Shown here piece by piece: positions 58,081 to 64,000 of a stretch of 64,000 nucleotides of DNA. The stretch lies in contig LLCB01000004.1 in the NCBI GenBank assembly GCA_001414345.1, forward strand, positions 310,001 to 374,000. The letters run 5' to 3'. Source of the DNA: Hymenoscyphus infarciens (lineage: Eukaryota; Ascomycota; Leotiomycetes; Helotiales; Helotiaceae). The position numbers were made by a program, and so were the translations under genes. The notes beneath the pieces were generated by a model. It saw only the letters and a program-made list of their open reading frames with translations. It was not told where the DNA came from and made no database searches. Position 1 is the first letter of the stretch; each line of letters starts with the position of its first letter.

Positions 58081-61000
58081 CTATATATAAAGATCGAGAG
58101 TTTATAACGAAAAAAAAATTCAATTATTTAGTATCGCTTATGATTTGTAAATATCTTCTCTTTTTATAAACATCTCTCTACTCACTTTTTCTATTCGTTT
58201 ACGCAAAGTCTCGTGCGTAGTACCTACCTCTACCCAACGCAACGCTTCATTCTCGTAAGCAATTAACGGCTAATAGATCTTTCCAGAGTTCTGCTTTGTG
58301 TGTGTAATGTTGTTTTATAGCTTGAGAAGCTGCGAAATCATAGGTAGGCACCGAAACTAAGGTAGACGATCCATCGCTACACGCAGAACTTCTCTGATCT
58401 CTTCACGCTCAACATACTAGCGCTTGCGATACTACATACCTACCTACTACTTCGTTATACTACATCTCTATCATTAACTACCTACCCAATTTGCTGTTCA
58501 GTTACGACACGACATTATGTGAGTAGTATTACTTTTATCCTCACGATATCAAGTGATTGATAATTAGAGAAAATATTTCGCACATCCACAAAAAGGGGTG
58601 TGAGTGAAAAGGGATTATAAGCAGTCGGAAGTACTATTTATCTTCTCTCTCACTCGGTAGTGTGAAAAAAGCTTTCGAGAAAAGAGAAGTGTCGGAAGCA
58701 CTAAGAGAAAAGTTCATCGCTTGCTAAATAAAGTTCGGATCATTGCGATGGAGAGCAGTTCTCTAGTTTACTGACCTCTTTTCAAGTCCCCTATTTTTAC
58801 CTATGACAGAGACAATACTTGTACGTCTGTAAGAAACTACCTACTCCCTATGCTATGTAAGGTAGCGAGCTAGCTAACGTATCGTATCCCAAAACTACAT
58901 ACCATTCGGCCCGAGAGAGAGAGAGAGCCGACCCGAGACCCCTCATCCGACACAAGCACCAGGAAGTACACTTGGAAGGCAAATGCATCATCAATTTCCC
59001 CGAGTCTAGGCTTTGAAAAGCCGTTGAGAAACCCAAAGCCAAACCACTGGCCGAAACCGAAAGTCCAAAGGCAAACAAACAAACTGACGAGTGGGAATCT
59101 GGAGACCTGAATGGAAAAATAACTTACCCAGGGGAGGAAGCATTGTGCGTAGAGACCGAAGGTTATTTTTGAAGCGATCACCATAACACATGAATTTAAG
59201 CATCTACAAATAACCGCTCAGCCCAGCCCCAGAATTTTCAAAAATCCCCTTACGCGCCTCAAGGCATGTTGATCTACGGACGGACCAGTACGCCAACCCC
59301 CGTTGTCGGGTCTTACCCGGTTCCGCATGATGAGACCTTGTTGGTGATGGGGGTGCTCCTGGGAAGGGAATCCAAGCATTTGAATGGTGACACGAGGGGA
59401 AGAGGGTTGGGGGCGGGAGCGAGCGTTTAATGGTGGCTATTAATTAAGCAAGCACATTAAAAATGATGCCGGCTGACAGGAGGAGGAACGTTGCTTTGCT
59501 TTGCTTTGCTTCGAGAAGGATTCTTTTTCGTACTGATTAGGGTTGGTGGTCTTGTGAAAGGGTTGTTGGATGGGGGGGTCCCTGAATATCATCCCATCTT
59601 GTGTTGAGTTGAGTTTGACTGATTGATGCAGCAGAAGGAAATATGCGATGTGTTGTGATGGTTGTTGTCCGGACTCGTAGGAGATGCATTGGAGTGCATC
59701 TGCAGAGAACAATGAATGAAGGATGTCTCTCTTCGGCTGCAAGGAGGTTGAACTTGTTGTATTGTGTTGCTTTGATGCTGCATTGAGCTCTCTCTCCCAC
59801 CACCAGCTTTCTCCGCATCCATCAGATCAGATCAGATCAGATCAGCTCACTGCTTCGCAACTTTAATAATCCCCCAATTGTATATCTTGACCTCTCTCCC
59901 ACCATTGCCACTAGCTAGAGATGGATTCCAGCTCGTCCGATTGCCAATGAATTGAAGTGCAACTCTGCAACTCTGCACCCTCTGCATTCGCCAGCTCCTC
60001 TCAACACCAGTCGTCCCAGATTTTGCTGAATGCTGCTAAGGTACTGCTGCTGCTGCTGCTGCTGCTGCTGCGAGCACACTTGAGCTACTGCATTCATCTT
60101 GCCAGTTGTCCCTTTGGGACCGGTGAGTGAGACGAATTGAGGCAACGAGCAGCCCTCTTCACATTGCATCTCACAACACCCGCCGTCAACCCACCTACTC
60201 GCCTCCTCTTTAGGTCTGGAGAAGAGGAGAGAAGGAGAGAAGGAGAGAGGAGGGGAGAAGATGCATGTCGCTTTCTTTTTGGCCCCTGGACCCGGACAGG
60301 CGGCAAAGTAACGAGCAACCCCTCGAACCCCTCCGCCGCCCTCTCACTGGCCGCAAATCCGACCTTGGGCCCAAATCTCTTGCAGCGGTACTCGAGTACA
60401 GCGGTACAAGTACAGCGTTACAGACACAGAGCAGAAGCCGAGCAGACGCACTGAAACGCACCAGAAAAAGAAAAATCCAGCCAGACCGTAATTACTCTAC
60501 TCACTCAGAGTCTTCGCCTCATGCTCGCATCGCCCGACTTTGCACTTCCTCGTTTGGGGGCCGTGAATAAATCTTGCAGTACAGCCCAGTGCCTTCAAGG
60601 GCCTTGCTAGCCGCCGAGCGTACTCCCTGCTCTGCTCTGCTCTGCCCTGCTGCCCTGGACCCAGATCCAGTGACGAGTCTGACGACGTTGAAACTGAAAC
60701 GAGCAAAGTTGGAAACGCCATACTACCACTACCACTACCACTACCACTACCACTACTACTAACACTAACCTTCCCCTTCCCTCCCCTCCCCTCCCCTTCC
60801 CGCCAACCCCAACCCCAACCAAGCATCTACTACGACTACGCAAGACAACCGCACTACCCTACCCCATCGAGCTAAAGACCTCGACGCGGACTCGACAACA
60901 TCGACTCGACTTCAACCTCCTTTCATCCTATTCTTGCCTTGCCCTCGACGACACTCGTTCACACTGCACACTACTTACATGCCTGTCGGATAATCAGCCT

Positions 61001-61107
61001 CGACCTTCCAACATCATCACCACCACATACCCCGCGGCCCGATCCAAGCAACACAACGTTCTACACTTCTGCAGGACGCTTTACTGCACTAGAAAACTGC
61101 AGAACGG
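58081..61107. other. Long region upstream of the MAPKK gene with microsatellites
   Basis: No gene supported. Simple repeats: TTTGC-type 59491-59511, ATCAG x5 59821-59845, CTG x9 60044-60070, GA-rich 60215-60260, CCACTA-type 60721-60760. The C/A-rich part after 60600 with many short frames fits a long 5' leader of the kinase gene. Confidence 0.45.
60044..60070 (+). repeat. CTG trinucleotide repeat (9 units)
   Basis: Uninterrupted CTG run upstream of the kinase gene; no coding frame is assigned to it. Confidence 0.9.
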
Positions 61108-62972
61108 ATGCAACAACAGAACACACTGCTTGGAACCACCGGCGACGGTCCCGCATCAGACACGGAAAATAGAGCCTTGCTAGGAGGGGCAGATTCTGCA
61201 GCTATCGCCATCGATGTATGTTAGTTTGTGATTCAACCCCCCTCCTTTCAAAACCCAGGCAAGAGCAAGGCGTAACATATGCAAAACCTCATACTGATGC
61301 CCAAATAGCCCGTCAGTAGCAGAGATCCAGCTTCCCTACCCAAGATGTCGTCACCCGCTCCCTTACTCCGTCCTCCGATTCCTGGCGGACGCAATGCCGG
61401 TGGTGCAAGAACCCCAAGATTAGGCCTCGCTATTCCACCCTCTCCAAATGCAAAGCCTGTCAACAATGGTGGTCCACCCCCAATGGGGCTGTCACTACAG
61501 ATGCCTGGTCAGGTTTCATCACGACCGTCTCTACCTCGATTACAACTCGCAACACCTATGGGAACCAGTGCTACTCCTTACGAGCAGCCTTCTTTACAAA
61601 ACGGGCGACCGAATATATCAATAGCTACCGGTCAATCGGCGAGTGGGGGTAGTGAGAGTAGTGCAGCACATTCAAGAACTGGAAGTTTTGGTCCCCTGGA
61701 TGGAAGAGCGAGTGGTCCAACATCTGCAGGCTCACAGTACTCGGCACTATCCTTTGCATCTCAATATGGATTGCAACAACCCCCTCGAGGAACACCAGAC
61801 CCTGCTTCGGCTGTTGGTTCTCTATACTCGAATCACAGTGAAGGTGGTGCAGGTATGGAGCGTGATGGTAGCATGACCGGCCTCGATGGCTTCGAAAAGT
61901 TAAGTTTGGAAAGTTTGGAAAAAGGCCGAACACTCGATGTGGATGAGTTGGATGATGAGGGTTGGCGAGTTGCAAGTATGGAGAAAAGAATTGAGGAGTT
62001 AGGAAGTCTAGGAGAAGGAGCTGGTGGTGCTGTCACGCGATGTGTATTAAAAGGTGGAAAGACAGTATTTGCTCTCAAGGTACGTTATTCTGTCCTGATG
62101 CTGGATTTAGGCTAATTTTCAAAGATCATCACGACAAACCCAGATCCCGATGTCAAGAAGCAAATCGTTCGTGAGCTAGGTTTCAACAAGGACTGTGCCA
62201 ATGAGCACATTTGTAAATATTATGGTGCTTTTGTTGAACCTAGCACAGCGACGATTTCAATTGCCATGGAATTCTGTGAGGGTGGATCACTCGACAGTAT
62301 CTACCGCGAAGTAAAGAAACTTGGTGGCCGAACCGGAGAAAAGGTTCTCGGAAAAGTCGCCGAGGGTGTCCTGACCGGTTTAACCTACCTCCACAGCAAG
62401 AAGATTATCCACCGAGATATCAAGCCCAGCAACATTCTCCTCTGCCGAGACGGACAAGTCAAGCTTTGCGATTTCGGTGTCAGTGGAGAATTCGGTACCA
62501 AGGGTGACGCCAATACCTTTATCGGAACCTCATATTACATGGCACCAGAACGGATCACGGGACAGAGCTACACCATCACTTCCGATGTATGGAGTACAGG
62601 CGTCACGCTACTCGAGGTCGCCCAACATCGCTTCCCCTTCCCCGCTGATGGTACAGAGATGCAACCAAGGGCCGGGCTCATTGATCTTTTGACGTATATC
62701 GTGCGACAGAATATCCCGAAGTTGAAGGATGAGCCGGAGGCGGGGATCAAGTGGAGTGAGAATTTCAAATACTTTATTGAGTGTTGGTATGTTTTGCCCC
62801 TTGATCCAATATATGGAGACCAGTAGCTAACAAATGCCACAGCCTGGAGAAGAAACCCGATCGTCGTGCGTCTCCTTGGCGGATGCTCGAACATCCTTGG
62901 ATGATTGAGATGCGCAGTAAACGTGTCAATATGGCACACTTCCTTGCCACCGTTTGGGGTTGGAAGGAATAA
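61108..62972 (+). CDS. MKK1: MAP kinase kinase of the cell-wall-integrity type (Mkk1/Mkk2), 556 aa
   Basis: Four coding exons: 61108-61215, 61309-62079, 62125-62786 and 62843-62972; introns of 93, 45 and 56 bp with GTATGT/GTACGT donors and CTGAT/GCTAAC branch sites. An in-frame TAG lies 15 bases before ATG 61108. The N-terminal 230 residues are Pro/Ser-rich ([20 protein letters not shown]). The kinase domain follows: glycine loop GEGAGGAV, catalytic Lys293 (FALK), HRDIKPSN with Asp391, DFG at 409-411, activation segment with [12 protein letters not shown], and C-terminal [19 protein letters not shown]. This matches fungal Mkk1, which relays the signal from the MAPKKK Bck1 to the MAPK Slt2/Mps1 in cell-wall stress. 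If the first exon is not used, ATG 61345 ([10 protein letters not shown]) would give a 508-residue protein. Confidence 0.9.
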
Positions 62973-64000
62973 GTCACTCCTTTCACACAACGGCAAGACC
63001 AAAAAGCGAGATTCACCATTGAAGAGGCCGGATTCTTCTTGATTTTCTGGCCATGGAATTTTTTTCTCACCACCTCACATTATACCATGTGTTATATTTT
63101 TCTCCAGTTGTATGGGATCTGGCGTTTTCCTGTGGATGGGTGGACGGGATTAATGGGTGGGTGGGGGAATTTGAGATATATTGGTGTTTTTGAATGGGGG
63201 GGATCTTTTACATATGTGGGGAGTGGGGTGGGGGTGGGGGTGATAGTAAAGTATATTTGATATACGAGAGAATGGGGCTGAAGATGCATGGAAAGATTGA
63301 AAGGGAGAAGACTAGATTGAAGGATATGAAAGATGGATCAATGGGTGGAATGGATTTCAGCAGAGCGTAGGTGGGGTGGATGATGAATTTTTCAATCCCC
63401 AACTAACTACACTTTGAGTTAGGTGGCGTGTGTAGTAAGTTAGATAAGCCTTTTGAGAAAGAAATATAGGGAGCGAATGACTTTGAATCCTTGAAGATGT
63501 AATTCATGACCTGTGGCCGTGAGTTAGTTGAGAATTCAAAAATAAAAGTAAGATATTGAGGACGCCATCAAAAGTATGGAGAATACAGGGCACAGTGCGC
63601 TGTAAAGCCCTGTAAAGTGCCCTGAAGGTTGAAGGGTAATCCGAGTTCGACCTCCCTGTATATACTTAAAAGTTCAGAGCTTAGAGGCCTTCTCCTTCCC
63701 ATCCCATAGTCAGTCTGGTAACGACGCCCTCCTATCTTCTAGGGCTCACCGCTCGTAGCTAATTCGAAGCCTTTTAGGGCAGAATCCAGAGAGATTACCT
63801 ACAGGCCATATATACTTTTTTCCATCGACGTCCGTCCTCTGTAGCGATTTGATTTGATTTGATGGAATCAAGTAAGATATGATTTTTACAGACTGGAAGG
63901 AAAAAGGCTGAGTGAAATATGTGTTCTAAAGTAAAGTATGTTCTTTATGAGGGACTGACTAATTTAACTAACGCCCTTGAAATGGCAAGATTACTTTTTA
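62973..64000. other. 3' flank of the MAPKK gene
   Basis: G-rich patches (63130-63240) and no supported gene. At about 63588-63626 the inverted repeat CAGGGCAC...GTGCCCTG may be part of a small hairpin element. Confidence 0.4.

Noticed and set aside
59440..60826. Several frames of 75-109 codons upstream of the kinase gene
   Set aside because: They arise from microsatellite and purine/pyrimidine-biased sequence, overlap on both strands and show no domain.
63588..63660. tRNA-like B box (GAGTTCGACC) near an inverted repeat
   Set aside because: No cloverleaf can be formed around it.

Overview
The window looks like nuclear DNA of a filamentous ascomycete, most likely a leotiomycete. The evidence is short GT-AG introns of 45-210 bp with CTAAC/CTAAT-type branch sites, a fungal Mkk1-type MAPKK, a Dbp8 helicase, a small Cys/His-rich protein of a filamentous-fungus type, and large AT-rich blocks in which old transposons are riddled with C-to-T/G-to-A changes as left by repeat-induced point mutation (RIP). 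The species cannot be named from the sequence.

Layout. 1-533: 3' part of a membrane-protein gene with an in-frame stop. 900-6494: complete but RIP-degraded Copia element (minus). 7-17 kb: gene island with a small Cys-rich protein, a divergent 14-3-3-like protein, a decayed gene and a Myb/SANT-like gene. 17-25 kb: a broken fungal transcription-factor gene and several DNA-transposon relics (hAT-like, PIF/Harbinger-like, Tc1/mariner-like). 25371-43657: one nest of transposons that can be fully resolved: Gypsy element Y (minus) holds Gypsy element X (plus), and X holds Copia element Z and a 518-bp inverted-repeat element W. All have target-site duplications, and for Z and W the empty site is visible in the paralogous copy. 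44-53 kb: gene-rich stretch with tRNA-Asp, an F-box protein, tRNA-Thr, an alpha/beta-hydrolase, tRNA-Phe and Dbp8. 53-58 kb: AT-rich repeat interrupted by a 2.8-kb non-autonomous LTR element. 61-63 kb: Mkk1-type MAPKK with four coding exons.

Most unusual observation. Two of the three tRNA genes (Asp-GTC, Phe-GAA) carry, besides the usual intron after position 37, a second intervening sequence of 53 and 51 bp inside the T-loop. Both begin GTAAGT, end in AG and have a branch-site-like CTAAC/CTAAT. Removing them restores a perfect T-arm and a fully paired acceptor stem. They sit at the 3' edge of the B box and contain no T4 run, so the internal RNA polymerase III promoter stays usable. This looks like spliceosome-type introns in nuclear tRNA genes.

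The protein genes do not form a pathway. The common theme is genome defence: transposon blocks alternate with ordinary genes, and some genes close to the blocks carry nonsense changes. Coordinates of multi-exon genes come from reading frames and splice signals only; no transcript data were used.
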